64,000 bases of DNA, from positions 2,976,001 to 3,040,000 of the forward strand of contig NZ_CP044231.1 in the NCBI RefSeq assembly GCF_008727755.1, written 5' to 3'. This stretch comes from Microbacterium caowuchunii. Its GTDB lineage: Bacteria; Actinomycetota; Actinomycetes; Actinomycetales; Microbacteriaceae. Made by a program: the position numbers and the translations under genes. Shown here piece after piece: positions 54,214 to 64,000 of the stretch. Below the pieces are notes generated by a model, which saw only the letters and a program-made list of their open reading frames with translations, was not told where the DNA came from and made no database searches. Positions within the stretch are counted from its first letter, which is position 1. Every line of letters starts with the position of its first letter.

Positions 54214-55074
54214 ATGGCGCGTGGATCGGCCGGTCAGTCGGCGCTGCATCGGCACTTGCGGGTGCTCGATGCCTTCGACGCATTACGCCCGTTCCTGACG
54301 CTCGGCGAGATCGCGGACGCTGCCGGCATGCCCCCCTCGACGGCCCACCGCATCGTCGGCGAGCTGACCGCGGAGGGCCTGCTGGAGCGGCTGCCGGACC
54401 GGACCTACCGGCTCGGCGTCCGGCTCTGGGAGTACGCCTCCCGGACTCCGGGGGCGCTCGGCCTCCGCGAGGTCGCGCGCCCCTGGGTCGCCGCCGCGCA
54501 CGCGCGCATCGGGCAGCACGTGCAGCTCGGCGTGCGGGCGGGCACGGACGTGCTGTTCGTCGAGCGGATCTCCGCACCGGACGCCGTCGTGAACGCGACC
54601 CTGATCGGGGGCAGGATCCCGCTGCACGCATCCTCGAACGGACTGGTCCTGCTCGCCTACGCCCCCGAGGACGTGGTGGACGCCCTGACCGCCGGCGGCC
54701 TGCGCGCGTACACCTCGCGGACGCTCACGACCGCCACGCAGCTGCGTGCGGTGCTCCGGCGCATCCGTGTCGACGGATACGCCATCGCCGCCGGGCACAT
54801 CCACCTGGAGTCGCGCGGGCTGGCGGTACCCGTGCACGGTCCCGACGGGAGCGTGTACGCGGCGATGGGGGCCGTCATCCCGAACGACGGGTCGGCGGAG
54901 TCCGCCGTGCTGGAGACCCTTCGGGTCGCGGCCGCCGGGGTGACCCGGGCGCTTCGCGCCACCTACGCGGCCAGCGGCGACGAGGACGTCGCCCTGCACG
55001 GCCCCCGCCCGGACGCCGGCGTCTCGGCACGGTCCTGGGAGTACATCGCGGCCCTCGCCGCGCAGGGGCGGTGA
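54214..55074 (+). CDS. IclR-family regulator near the O-demethylase (DesX-like position)
   Basis: 286-residue IclR protein: HTH LGEIADAAGMPPSTAHRIVGEL (near residues 30-51) and effector domain with IPLHASSNGLVLLAY. A GGGAGGAGG ribosome site lies in the 51-bp gap after the O-demethylase gene, so the two may be co-transcribed. In SYK-6 the IclR-type DesX controls the syringate O-demethylase gene desA; the same pairing here is inference. Confidence 0.85.
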   Translation: MARGSAGQSALHRHLRVLDAFDALRPFLTLGEIADAAGMPPSTAHRIVGELTAEGLLERLPDRTYRLGVRLWEYASRTPGALGLREVARPWVAAAHARIGQHVQLGVRAGTDVLFVERISAPDAVVNATLIGGRIPLHASSNGLVLLAYAPEDVVDALTAGGLRAYTSRTLTTATQLRAVLRRIRVDGYAIAAGHIHLESRGLAVPVHGPDGSVYAAMGAVIPNDGSAESAVLETLRVAAAGVTRALRATYAASGDEDVALHGPRPDAGVSARSWEYIAALAAQGR

Positions 55075-55096
55075 CCCGCTCCTGGACGCCGCCGGG

Positions 55097-56740
55097 CTAC
55101 CGGTGGGCCCGGGGTGCGTCGGTGGGTGCCCCCGCCTGTTCCAGCTCGGCCGCGAGCTCCGCCTTCAGCCCGGGCAGATCGATCTTGCCGTGCGGGCTGC
55201 GTCCGAGCGTCTCCCGGACGAACAGGTGGCGCGGTTTCTTGTACCCGGCGAGCCGGGCGTCCAGGTGCGCGCGCAACGCCTCGGCGTCGACGTCCGCACC
55301 GCCCTGCGTCACGACCACGGCCGTCACGACCTCGCCGTAGCGCGGGTCCGGCATCCCGATCACCACCGCGTCGAGGATGGGCGGGAACTCCATCAGCGCC
55401 TCCTCGATCTCCACCGGGTAGACCTTCTCGCCCCCGGTGTTGACCACGGCGCTCCCCCGGCCCAGCAGCTCCACCGTGCCGTCGCCCTTCGTGACGGCCC
55501 AGTCTCCCGCCATCACGTGACGCACACCGTCGATGACCGGGAACGTGGCCCGGGTCTTCTCCTCGTCGCCGTAGTACCCCCGCGGAAGCGTGCCGCGGAA
55601 CCCCAGCAGCCCCTTCGCCCCGGCGACGTCCTGCACCTCCCGCAGCTCCTCGTCGAGCACGACGGCACCGGGCAGCAGCCGGAGCCGCCCGGGGACGTCT
55701 TCGGCGGATGTCGTGACGTTCACGGCATACGGTCCGCCCTCCGTCGAGGCCAGCAGATCGGTGATCGTCAGCGGGCCGCGCTCGTGCAGACGGCGCTTGA
55801 CCTGCGGGCTGAACCGCATCCCGGAGCTGATCACCGAGTCGACCTGCCCGAAGCGCTCCAGGCCCGCCCGCTCCACGGCCTCGACGAGCGGGAGCGCGAT
55901 GGCGTCCCCGGCGACCACGATGCGGGTCGCCCCGGTCTCGACGGCGAAGCGCACCGTGGCGTCCGCATCGAACCGCGGCGAGTCGAGGACGCACACGGTC
56001 CCGCCCAGGGCCAGCGTGTTCATCGACGTGAACAGCGCCGTGCCGTGCATGAAGGGCGCCAGGGGCAGCGAGGTCACGCGGGGCGTGCCGGGATCGGATG
56101 CGACGGCCAGCACGTCGTCCATCGTCTCGGGCAGAGCCATCCCCACGGTCCCGTAGATCGAGTAGAGCTGGACGGACAGGATCTCGTCCGCGCCCCAGAC
56201 GACCGCCTTGGGCCGCCCGGTGGTCCCGCCGGTGTAGATCCACAATTCGCCATCCGGCGGCGGCGCGGCGGGCAGCTCCCCGGCCACGGCGATGGCCTGC
56301 TCCCAGGTCACGCCGCCGGCGATCGGTTCGACGGCTTGTTCCGCGTCGTCGATCACGATGAGTCCCGGGGCCTGCGCCCACCCCTCGGTCGCCTCCCGGA
56401 CGGTCTCCGTCAGCGACGCGGCGTACAGGAGCGTGCGCGCCCCCGAGTCCTCCAGGAGCGCGCGCACCTCCGCAGCCCGGTAGCGGTAGTTCAGCGGCAC
56501 CGGGACCACGCCGGTCGCGAGGCAGGCGAACAGCGTGACCACGTACTCGGCGCGGTTGTACAGGAGGATCGCCACCGCGTCACCGGCGCGGATCCCGCGC
56601 TCGTCCAGGTGACGCGCGAGAGCCCCGGCCTCCTCGTGCATCCGCCCGTAGGTGAGGACGCCCCCGGGCGTGACGACGGCGGGGCGCTCCGGGAACGCCC
56701 GTGCGACGGCCTGCCAGATGTCGCTGTAGTGGCCTCTCAT
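55097..56740 (-). CDS. Acyl-CoA synthetase (AMP-forming)
   Basis: 547-residue ANL ligase with P-loop IYTGGTTGRPKAVVW (near residue 170), STEGGPYAVN, DWAVTKGDGTVELLGRG, VNTGGEKVYPVEIEEALMEFP and Lys in GRSPHGKIDL. The P-loop has Gly where Ser is usual. It might activate a cinnamic acid such as ferulate or sinapate, or a fatty or terpenoid acid. No enoyl-CoA hydratase-lyase lies nearby. 26 bp after the SDR gene in the same operon. Confidence 0.85.
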   Translation of the reverse strand: MRGHYSDIWQAVARAFPERPAVVTPGGVLTYGRMHEEAGALARHLDERGIRAGDAVAILLYNRAEYVVTLFACLATGVVPVPLNYRYRAAEVRALLEDSGARTLLYAASLTETVREATEGWAQAPGLIVIDDAEQAVEPIAGGVTWEQAIAVAGELPAAPPPDGELWIYTGGTTGRPKAVVWGADEILSVQLYSIYGTVGMALPETMDDVLAVASDPGTPRVTSLPLAPFMHGTALFTSMNTLALGGTVCVLDSPRFDADATVRFAVETGATRIVVAGDAIALPLVEAVERAGLERFGQVDSVISSGMRFSPQVKRRLHERGPLTITDLLASTEGGPYAVNVTTSAEDVPGRLRLLPGAVVLDEELREVQDVAGAKGLLGFRGTLPRGYYGDEEKTRATFPVIDGVRHVMAGDWAVTKGDGTVELLGRGSAVVNTGGEKVYPVEIEEALMEFPPILDAVVIGMPDPRYGEVVTAVVVTQGGADVDAEALRAHLDARLAGYKKPRHLFVRETLGRSPHGKIDLPGLKAELAAELEQAGAPTDAPRAHR

Positions 56741-56766
56741 CCGAACTCCTTCGTTCGAGGGACGGG

Positions 56767-57696
56767 TCAGCGGGACGAGCGCGGCCCGGACGGCTGCGCC
56801 AGCGCGGCGAACTGCTCCCGCCACGCCGAGTCGATCTCCGCCGCACTCCACCCCCCGGGGTGGTCGGCCGTGGCCAGCACGTCCGGGTGCGAGTAGAGGG
56901 TGAGGCGGTCGCCACCGATGCCGATCGCCTGCCCCGTCACGTCGCCGGAGCGGTCGGAGGCGAGCCAGACGATGAGGGACGCGACGTCCTCGGGGGTACC
57001 CAGCGCGTGATCGCGGCGGTACTCCTCGGGGATGCCCTTGCCCGCCACGTAGTCCTCGTACACCTGCGTGTAGGCGGGGATGGTGGCCGTCATCGGGCTC
57101 AGCGCCGTCGGGATGACCGCGTTGGCGGTGATACCCGCCCGGGCGAGCTCCAGCGACCACGTGCGCGCCATGGCCACGAGCCCCGCCTTCGCTGCGGCGT
57201 AGTTCGTCTGCCCGAAGCTCCCGAACTGCCCGGCCGGAGAGCCGATGAGCACGATCCGGCCGCCCTGTTCCTGAGCCTTCATCGCGACGGCCGCGGCACG
57301 GCCGCACGTGAACGAACCGCGCAGGTGCGTCGTGATCACGGCGTCGAAGTCGTCGTCCGACATCTTCCACAGCACGCGGTCCCGGAGGACGCCCGCGTTC
57401 GCGACGAGCACGTCGAGCCGGCCGTAGGTGGAGATCGCCGTCTCGACGAGGAGGTCCGCGGTCTCGGAGGAGCCCACCGCCGCGACGACGGCCGTCGCCT
57501 GCCCGCCCGCATCCGTGATGTCCGCCACGGTCCGGGCGGCGCTCTCGGCGTCGACGTCGTTCACGACGACAGCCGCCCCCGCCGCGGCCATCGCGATCGC
57601 GTACGCACGGCCGAGGCTGCGGCCGGATCCGGTGACGATCGCGACGCGGCCGTCGAGCCGGATGTCGCTCGTGTCCATGGGTGAGCCCTCTGACAT
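56767..57696 (-). CDS. SDR-family oxidoreductase
   Basis: 309-residue short-chain dehydrogenase of the multifunctional-enzyme/3-hydroxyacyl-CoA-like type: VTGSGRSLGRAYAIAMAAAGAAVVVND (residues 21-47), VANAGVLRDRVLWKMSDDDFDAV and catalytic YAAAKAG. AAGGA precedes the ATG at 57696. With the CoA ligase it may oxidise a 3-hydroxyacyl-CoA side chain. Divergent from a marR gene that probably controls it. Confidence 0.86.
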   Translation of the reverse strand: MSEGSPMDTSDIRLDGRVAIVTGSGRSLGRAYAIAMAAAGAAVVVNDVDAESAARTVADITDAGGQATAVVAAVGSSETADLLVETAISTYGRLDVLVANAGVLRDRVLWKMSDDDFDAVITTHLRGSFTCGRAAAVAMKAQEQGGRIVLIGSPAGQFGSFGQTNYAAAKAGLVAMARTWSLELARAGITANAVIPTALSPMTATIPAYTQVYEDYVAGKGIPEEYRRDHALGTPEDVASLIVWLASDRSGDVTGQAIGIGGDRLTLYSHPDVLATADHPGGWSAAEIDSAWREQFAALAQPSGPRSSR

Positions 57697-57743
57697 GTGG
57701 TGTCCTTCCGCGTCTTCGCGTGCGCGAGCAGCGATGCTCGCAG

Positions 57744-57760
57744 TTACAGGTCACCTGAAA
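57744..57760. promoter_or_regulatory. Candidate MarR operator in the SDR/marR gap
   Basis: TTACAGGT and ACCTGAAA flank one central base: the inner CAGGT/ACCTG arms are perfect and the outer part has one mismatch. It lies midway between the divergent SDR and marR genes. Confidence 0.5.
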
Positions 57761-57855
57761 TCTATGCCCGGTCCGCCGGAGCCGTCAACGGTCAGCGGCG
57801 TGTCCTGCCGGACCCGCGCCCTGTGCGCTAACGTGAGCGCCGCGAGGAGGCCACC

Positions 57856-58311
57856 GTGGAACCGCAGCGCAGCACCATCGTGTACGTCGTCAAGCAGCTC
57901 GAGCTGGCGTTGCGGCCGCGCTTCCTCGCCGCCTGCGCAGAGGCGGGCATGACCGGTGCCCAGTACACGGCCCTCACCGTGCTCGAGCGACGGCCCGGCA
58001 TCACCAGCTCCGAACTCGCCCGCCGCTCCTTCGTGCGGGCGCAGACCATGGCCGCCACGATCGACCCGCTGCTGGAGGCGGGACTGGTGCGCCGGGAACC
58101 CGACCCCGAGCACGGCCGGCGGATGCTGCTCTTCCTGACCGAGGCTGGTGCGGCGGCGATCGAGATCCTCGATCCGCAGGTCGCCGGAGTCGAGGAACTC
58201 ATGCTGGCCGACTTCGACGCGGACGAGCGCGCCACCTTCGCGGATCTGCTGCGTCGCGCACGGGTGTCGCTCGACGAGCGCGGTCACCGCGCGCCGCCGG
58301 CCGGGCAGTGA
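57856..58311 (+). CDS. MarR-family regulator
   Basis: 151-residue MarR protein with helix-turn-helix ITSSELARRSFVRAQTMAATIDPLLEAGLV (around residues 50-78) and wing REPDPEHGRRMLLFLTEAG. GTG start with GAGGAGG upstream. Divergent from the SDR/CoA-ligase operon and convergent with an O-demethylase gene. It probably senses a phenolic acid or CoA thioester; not shown. Confidence 0.86.
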   Translation: MEPQRSTIVYVVKQLELALRPRFLAACAEAGMTGAQYTALTVLERRPGITSSELARRSFVRAQTMAATIDPLLEAGLVRREPDPEHGRRMLLFLTEAGAAAIEILDPQVAGVEELMLADFDADERATFADLLRRARVSLDERGHRAPPAGQ

Positions 58312-58345
58312 GCGGATCCCGCTCGCCCTCCACCCGGCCGTCGCC

Positions 58346-59704
58346 TCAGCTCTTCCGGTAGTTCTCCCGGGCGAACCGCGAGTACGGCGCGGGGGCGACC
58401 GTCGCCCGGATCTCCACCTGACGGTGCGGTTCGACGGCGGGCTTACGGGAGACGGGATGCTCGCCCCACGTCACGACCACCCGCATGCCCGGCTCGGCAT
58501 ATGCCTCCTCGATGCTCGCGAGTGAGGCGAAGACCTGCTCGTTGGTGATGTAGCCGCAGTCGTGGGAGATTCCCACATCCACGCCGTCCACGGTGACCCG
58601 ATCCACCTGGTAGAGCCCGTACCGGGCCTTGGGCAGATCGATGAACTTCGCCGGCGTCCCCTCCTCGTACAGCGATCGCTGCGCCGCGGCCACGTCCTCG
58701 GGGTCCCAGATCAGCGTCACCTTGCGGCGCCGGTCACCCGCGGCGTGCTGCTCGAGGGCCGCACGGCCGATGAACTCGTGGTCGAACGCGACGCTGCGCC
58801 CGTACCCCAGGTCGTACGGAGTGAGGTAGAAGTCCTCGATGTCGTCCGAGACGAAACTGCCGGCGAGCGAGCCGAGCCGGGCGGCGGGCAGCCACTCCAG
58901 GTAGTCGCCGGAGCGGGCACCGGTGAAGATCGCCGGAAGCGGCGAGGGCACCCACGCGGACTCCAGGTTCGCAGAGGAGTAGGCCTTCGACCCCACCAGC
59001 ACGAGCCCGAACTCCTCGCCGGCCGCGATGATCGCGTCCCGGACGCGGGCACCGTCGGACCACGGCCCGAACAGCTCGAACCCCGGCTGGCCCGCCATCC
59101 CGTGACGCAGGGAGCGGACGGTGGTGCCGGCGATCTCGAAGGTCGCCATGCCGAAGAACCTCGTCGGCGGGACGGGGGCGCCGGTCAGCTTCTCCATGAG
59201 CGCGAGGGCGTGGGGCCCCTGCAGCTCGTAGCGGTAGAACCGCGGGTCCTCGCCCGCCGCCCGCATGAGGGAGTTGGCGTCCCGCTCGAAGGTGACGTCG
59301 TAGTCGCCGGTCTCGCCGATGAACTGCACCCAGTCCAGCACCATGTACCAGCCGACCAGGTCGTAGACCTGCTCCTCGAGGTGGAACAGGATGGCGTCGC
59401 CGATGAGATAGCCCTCGTCGTTGACGGCCACGAACTGCTTGGCCGCGTCGACCGGGAACGACGCGAAGCTGTTGACGCCCGTGTCCGCCAGCAGGCGCAG
59501 GGCGTCCGGGCCGGAGATGAAGAGATCGGTCATGTGGTGGGACTGGTCGAGCAGGGCGACGCTCTCGCGCCAGGACCGCTGCTCCGAACGCCAGTTACTG
59601 AACTCCGGCGTGACCGGGAAGATCGTCGGCCGCGCCTGCGCGTTGCGCAGCAGTTCGACGGCGCTTCCCGCCCGGGCGATGGCGGCTGCAGCGGATTCGG
59701 TCAT
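58346..59704 (-). CDS. GcvT-fold THF-dependent O-demethylase, divergent subgroup (2)
   Basis: 452-residue paralogue of the enzyme at 52798 (about half identical by eye). It has PEFSNWRSEQRSWRESVALLDQSHHM, GYLIGDAILF, RYELQGPHAL, RHGMAGQPGFELFGPW, LESAWVPSPLPAIF and AFDHEFIGRAAL. The LigM Y-I-Y-P-V-V position reads T-I-F-P-V-T. GAAGGAG precedes the ATG. Divergent from a lysR gene, which may control it. The methoxylated substrate is unknown. Confidence 0.8.
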   Translation of the reverse strand: MTESAAAAIARAGSAVELLRNAQARPTIFPVTPEFSNWRSEQRSWRESVALLDQSHHMTDLFISGPDALRLLADTGVNSFASFPVDAAKQFVAVNDEGYLIGDAILFHLEEQVYDLVGWYMVLDWVQFIGETGDYDVTFERDANSLMRAAGEDPRFYRYELQGPHALALMEKLTGAPVPPTRFFGMATFEIAGTTVRSLRHGMAGQPGFELFGPWSDGARVRDAIIAAGEEFGLVLVGSKAYSSANLESAWVPSPLPAIFTGARSGDYLEWLPAARLGSLAGSFVSDDIEDFYLTPYDLGYGRSVAFDHEFIGRAALEQHAAGDRRRKVTLIWDPEDVAAAQRSLYEEGTPAKFIDLPKARYGLYQVDRVTVDGVDVGISHDCGYITNEQVFASLASIEEAYAEPGMRVVVTWGEHPVSRKPAVEPHRQVEIRATVAPAPYSRFARENYRKS

Positions 59705-59778
59705 GGCGAACTCCTTCGTTCGGTCGGTCGGGTCGAGTGCCATGTTAGGAAGCCCGGCTCATTCGCGGGGCCGTTGTG

Positions 59779-59795
59779 CATAATTACTGCTTATG
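59779..59795. promoter_or_regulatory. Candidate LysR-type site
   Basis: CATAA and TTATG flank 7 bp in the AT-richer part of the 255-bp gap between the O-demethylase and lysR genes. The spacing suits a LysR binding site (AT-rich inverted repeat), but no second half-site is clear. Confidence 0.4.
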
Positions 59796-59843
59796 GATCG
59801 GCAACGACGCCTTACCCGCCCGCGACGGTCTCCGTCGCCGGCG

Positions 59844-59919
59844 CTGCACAACTCCGGCAATCCGCGGGTGCCGGGCCGGGACCGGCCGACCAGGGGCCTC
59901 CGGTGCAGGAGTTGTGCCG
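59844..59919. repeat. Palindromic element family 2, diverged copy C
   Basis: About 76 bp between CTGCACAACTCCGGC and GCAGGAGTTGTGCCG. The right arm is identical to the two copies in pcaB and the left arm has three changes. It sits 40 bp upstream of the lysR start and may lie in its leader. Confidence 0.72.
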
Positions 59920-59959
59920 CCCGCGCCACCCGCACCGCGACCGGGGGGCGGGAGCCGGC

Positions 59960-60889
59960 ATGGATCTGAACCTCATCCGGGTCTTCGTCGCGGTCGCCGA
60001 GACGCGGAGCCTCACCGCCGCGGCCGCACGTCTGTACGTGACCCAGCCCGCGGTCAGCCAGGCGCTCGGGCGACTGCGGCGGGAACTCGACGACCCGCTG
60101 TTCCGGCGGGTGGGGCGGGTCATGGAACCGACGCCGCTGGCCGAGAGCGTCTACCCGGGGTTCCGCGAGGCGGTCGCGGCCGTCGACCGCACCCTCGACG
60201 GGGTGCACCGCTTCGATCCGGCGGACTCCGAGCGCACCTTCCGGATCGCCCTGAGCGAGCTGGGCGAGATCGGCTGGCTCCCCGCGATCGTCCGCGCTGT
60301 ACGCGCCCACGCCCCGGCCATGCGGATCGAGGTCGCGCCCATGGATGTGCTCGCCCTGCCGGAGTGGCTCGCCCGCGGCACGGTGGACCTCGCCGTCACG
60401 CCGTCTCCGGTGCCGGGCCGCTTCGAGAAGGTCGTGCTGAAGACGCAGGGCTACGGGGTCGTGATGTCGGCGCGGCACCCCCTGGCCGACGGGCCGCTGG
60501 AGCTGGCGGCATACGCGTCCGCCGCCCACGTCGTCGTCGCGAGCGACTCGGGCGCGCCGGCCGTCGGCCAGGCGCTGCGGAACGCGGGGGTGACGATCGA
60601 ACCGCGGGTCGCCGCGAACCACTTCGCCGCCCTCCCCCCGCTGCTGGCGGGGAGCCGGGACCTCATCGCCACCATGCCGGACACGATCGCCGAGGGCTGG
60701 GCGCGCACCTGGCCGCTCGTGGTCCGGCCGCTTCCGTTCGAGATGCCGGCGATCGACGTGAGCCTCTACCGCCGATCCACGACCCAGCACACGGCCGCAC
60801 TGGACTGGCTCTTCGGCACGGTGGCGCACGCCATCCGCGGCTCCTCAGGCAGGTTCCAGGTGATCCACGGCGACGCCACCGGGCCCTGA
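59960..60889 (+). CDS. LysR-family regulator
   Basis: 309-residue LysR protein: winged helix MDLNLIRVFVAVAETRSLTAAAARLYVTQPAVSQALGRLRREL (residues 1-43) and a periplasmic-binding-like effector domain. GGGGGGCGGGAG precedes the ATG. Divergent from the O-demethylase at 58346 and convergent with the second ligM, so the former is the likely target. Effector unknown; an aromatic acid is typical of the family. Confidence 0.9.
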   Translation: MDLNLIRVFVAVAETRSLTAAAARLYVTQPAVSQALGRLRRELDDPLFRRVGRVMEPTPLAESVYPGFREAVAAVDRTLDGVHRFDPADSERTFRIALSELGEIGWLPAIVRAVRAHAPAMRIEVAPMDVLALPEWLARGTVDLAVTPSPVPGRFEKVVLKTQGYGVVMSARHPLADGPLELAAYASAAHVVVASDSGAPAVGQALRNAGVTIEPRVAANHFAALPPLLAGSRDLIATMPDTIAEGWARTWPLVVRPLPFEMPAIDVSLYRRSTTQHTAALDWLFGTVAHAIRGSSGRFQVIHGDATGP

Positions 60890-60920
60890 GTCCGAGCCGC
60901 AGGACCGTCACCGCAGACGC

Positions 60921-60956
60921 GAGGCCGCTCCCGCTCGGGTGAGCGGGAGCGGCCTC
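60921..60956. terminator. Bidirectional terminator hairpin
   Basis: A perfect 16-bp stem (GAGGCCGCTCCCGCTC with its complement) and GGGT loop lies between the convergent lysR and ligM genes. Confidence 0.88.
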
Positions 60957-60975
60957 GGCCCTGCGGGTCAGCGGA

Positions 60976-62461
<1,486 letters not shown>

Positions 62462-62472
62462 TCGTCAACATG

Positions 62473-62490
62473 ATTGTAAACAAAATCTTG
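62473..62490. promoter_or_regulatory. AT-rich TTGT-AA-ACAA site in the ligM/galB gap
   Basis: ATTGTAAACAAAATCTTG has the symmetric core TTGT-AA-ACAA. It shares TGTAAACAA with the reverse complement of the inverted repeat at 39917-39931 and ATTGTNAAC with the GntR-type site at 52601. Which regulator uses it is unclear. Confidence 0.35.
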
Positions 62491-62611
62491 ACCATTTCAC
62501 CAGCGCTGTGGTTCGCTGAGTGGAAACAATCGGCAACGGCGCCCTCGTCGGCGCCCATGCTCGGATCGGCGGCGAGGTCCCGACGAGCGCCGATCCCGGA
62601 CAGGAGTGCAC

Positions 62612-63367
62612 ATGTCAGAGGTCACCCCCGCGCTGCTGGTGGTCAGCGCCCACGCCGGAGACTTCGTCTGGCGCGCCGGTGGCGCGATCGCCGCCGCGAC
62701 TGCGCGCGGAGAGCGAGCCACGGTCGTCTGCCTCAGCTACGGTGAGCGCGGCGAGTCCGCCAGCCAGTGGCTGCAGGGCAAGTCGCTCGACGAGATCAAG
62801 GACATCCGCCGCGCCGAGGCCGAAGCCGCCGCGGCAGCCCTCGGCGCCGAGATCGAGTTCCTCGATCTGGGCGATTACCCGCTGCGCGAATCGCCGGAGG
62901 CCGTGACGGCGCTCGTCGACGTCTACCGCCGCGTGCAGCCGACGGTCGTGCTCACCCACCCGCTCGCCGACCCCTACAACGGCGACCACCCGGCCGCAGC
63001 GCGCATGGCCCTCGAGGCGCGGGTCCTCGCCCAGGCGATCGGCGTCGCGAACTCCGACGGTTCCGTCCCGACCAAGGACGAGATCATCGGCGCCCCGCCG
63101 GTGTTCTTCTTCGAACCGCACCAGCCCGAGCAGTGCGACTTCAAGCCGAACGTGCTGCTCGACATCACCGACGCCTTCCCGGCCAAGCGCGCCGCGATGG
63201 AGTGCCTGCCCGCGCAGAAGCACATGTGGTCGTACTACACCGACCTCGCGGTGCGCCGCGGCGTGCAGGTCAAGCGGAACGCCGGCCCGAACCTGGGACT
63301 GGCGCACGAGACGATGGGCGAGGCGTACATGCGCTACTTCCCGGAGGTCACCGGGGTGCTCGGATGA
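62612..63367 (+). CDS. galB: 4-oxalomesaconate hydratase, GalB type (PIG-L family)
   Basis: 251-residue PIG-L/LmbE-fold protein. Instead of the deacetylase motif AHPDDE it has SAHAGDFVWRAGGAIA (residues 10-25), then SYGERGESASQW, LTHPLADPYNGDHPAA and FFFEPHQPEQCDF, the pattern I recall for GalB of Pseudomonas putida. It hydrates 4-oxalomesaconate to 4-carboxy-4-hydroxy-2-oxoadipate in gallate and protocatechuate 4,5-cleavage. ATG chosen with AGGAG 6 nt upstream. ATGA overlap with galC. Confidence 0.87.
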   Translation: MSEVTPALLVVSAHAGDFVWRAGGAIAAATARGERATVVCLSYGERGESASQWLQGKSLDEIKDIRRAEAEAAAAALGAEIEFLDLGDYPLRESPEAVTALVDVYRRVQPTVVLTHPLADPYNGDHPAAARMALEARVLAQAIGVANSDGSVPTKDEIIGAPPVFFFEPHQPEQCDFKPNVLLDITDAFPAKRAAMECLPAQKHMWSYYTDLAVRRGVQVKRNAGPNLGLAHETMGEAYMRYFPEVTGVLG

Positions 63368-64000
63368 ACCAGCCCGTCATCGTCACCGACATCGCGCGAG
63401 CGGATGCGGCAGCCGCCGACGCCCTCGCCGAGCACGGCGTCGCGACGGTGCACGAGGCCATGGGACGGACGGGGCTCGTGGGCCCCGACATCCGCCCCAT
63501 CCAGGATGGCGTGCGGATCGCCGGCACGGCGGTGACGATCCTGCAGGCCCCCGGGGACAACCTCATGATCCATGCGGCGGTCGAGCAGTGCCGCGACGGG
63601 GACGTCCTGGTCATCGCCACGACCTCCCCCTCCACCGACGGCGCCTTCGGCGACCTCTTCGCGACCGCGCTGAAGGCCCGCGGCGTCCGCGGCATGATCA
63701 CGACCGGCGGCGTGCGCGACATCGCGGACCTGCGCGAGATGGACTTCCCGGTGTGGTCCCGCGCGGTGCACTCGCAGGGGACGGTGAAGGCGACGCCCGG
63801 CTCGGTCAACGTGCCGATCGTGGTCGACGGAGCGGTCGTGAATCCCGGCGACGTGGTCATCGCGGACGACGACGGGATCGTCGTGGTGCCGCGGCTGCAG
63901 GCGGAGGCGGTCGTCGCCGCCGCCGAGGCACGCGTGGCGAAGGAGGCGGCCGACCGCGACGCCTACGGCAGCGGCCGGGAGCTGAGCCTGGACCGCAAGG
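63364..64000 (+). CDS. galC: 4-carboxy-4-hydroxy-2-oxoadipate aldolase (partial at right edge)
   Basis: RraA-fold class II aldolase (GalC/LigK/ProA) splitting 4-carboxy-4-hydroxy-2-oxoadipate to pyruvate and oxaloacetate. The 212 visible codons contain VATVHEAMGRTGLVGPDIRP, and the active-site block GDLFATALKARGVRG followed by TTGGVRD with the metal-binding Asp. Family length is about 225-240, so only the extreme C-terminus is cut off. Co-translated with galB through ATGA. Confidence 0.9.
   Translation, partial: MNQPVIVTDIARADAAAADALAEHGVATVHEAMGRTGLVGPDIRPIQDGVRIAGTAVTILQAPGDNLMIHAAVEQCRDGDVLVIATTSPSTDGAFGDLFATALKARGVRGMITTGGVRDIADLREMDFPVWSRAVHSQGTVKATPGSVNVPIVVDGAVVNPGDVVIADDDGIVVVPRLQAEAVVAAAEARVAKEAADRDAYGSGRELSLDRK

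Noticed and set aside
62612..63367. PIG-L family N-acetylglucosaminyl deacetylase (MshB/mycothiol-type)
   Set aside because: The deacetylase AHPDDE motif is replaced by AHAGDF, and the FVWRAGGAIA and EPHQPEQC blocks plus the coupled aldolase gene fit GalB better.
63364..64000. RraA regulator of ribonuclease E or a demethylmenaquinone methyltransferase
   Set aside because: The fold is shared, but coupling to galB and the aldolase metal-site block support the aldolase role; the methyltransferase label is an old misannotation of this family.

Overview
The window comes from a high-GC actinobacterium, most likely a member of the Microbacteriaceae such as Microbacterium. The base composition, frequent GTG/TTG starts, dense 1-4 nt start/stop overlaps, IclR-type PcaR/PobR candidates and the abundance of the hexamer GGATGC/GCATCC support this; the genus is an inference. 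The window is almost fully coding. I see no rRNA, tRNA, CRISPR array, integrase or transposase.

Region 1 (1-6870) is the protocatechuate beta-ketoadipate block: pcaH-pcaG-pcaB-pcaD on the minus strand (pcaD runs off the left edge), two divergent IclR regulators, and pobA for 4-hydroxybenzoate. PcaB carries an unusual tail of about 170 residues that contains two in-frame copies of a palindromic repeat. Region 2 (6942-19652) holds an Opp-type peptide/solute ABC transporter, an SDR, an NTA-type flavin monooxygenase, an IclR regulator, a flavin reductase whose C-terminal part resembles an IclR effector domain, and two CynX/NimT-like exporters. Region 3 (19770-28419) is a MarR-flanked operon with a NitT/TauT-type ABC importer, an acyl-CoA ligase and a Bcr/CflA exporter, followed by an aldehyde dehydrogenase. 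Region 4 (28586-39767) is one long minus-strand sugar/polyol operon: split transketolase, Zn alcohol dehydrogenase, ribose-type ABC transporter, two SDRs, a TIM-barrel isomerase, an esterase and a luciferase-like oxidoreductase. It contains no sugar kinase.

Region 5 (40078-64000) is the most interesting part. It looks like a tetrahydrofolate-dependent O-demethylation island for methoxylated aromatic acids such as vanillate, syringate and 3-O-methylgallate. It holds four GcvT-fold O-demethylase paralogues (two LigM-like, two of a divergent subgroup), a MetF-type methylene-THF reductase, a PurU formyl-THF deformylase, GTP cyclohydrolase I for folate-type pterin synthesis, a complete LivKMHGF-type ABC importer, MarR/GntR/IclR/LysR/PadR regulators, an acyl-CoA ligase plus SDR, and at the right edge galB and galC/ligK. 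The last two convert 4-oxalomesaconate to pyruvate and oxaloacetate, which is the lower gallate/protocatechuate 4,5-cleavage route. A near-palindromic operator next to the marR-metF-purU-ligM operon recurs in front of the second ligM and galBC, which suggests one regulon.

Two families of small palindromic repeats are scattered through the window: a 75-bp nested palindrome (four copies, one shortened) at gene ends, and a 76-77-bp element (three copies, two of them inside pcaB). Several long perfect hairpins separate convergent genes. All functional names are from sequence reading and family knowledge only; no database search was run.
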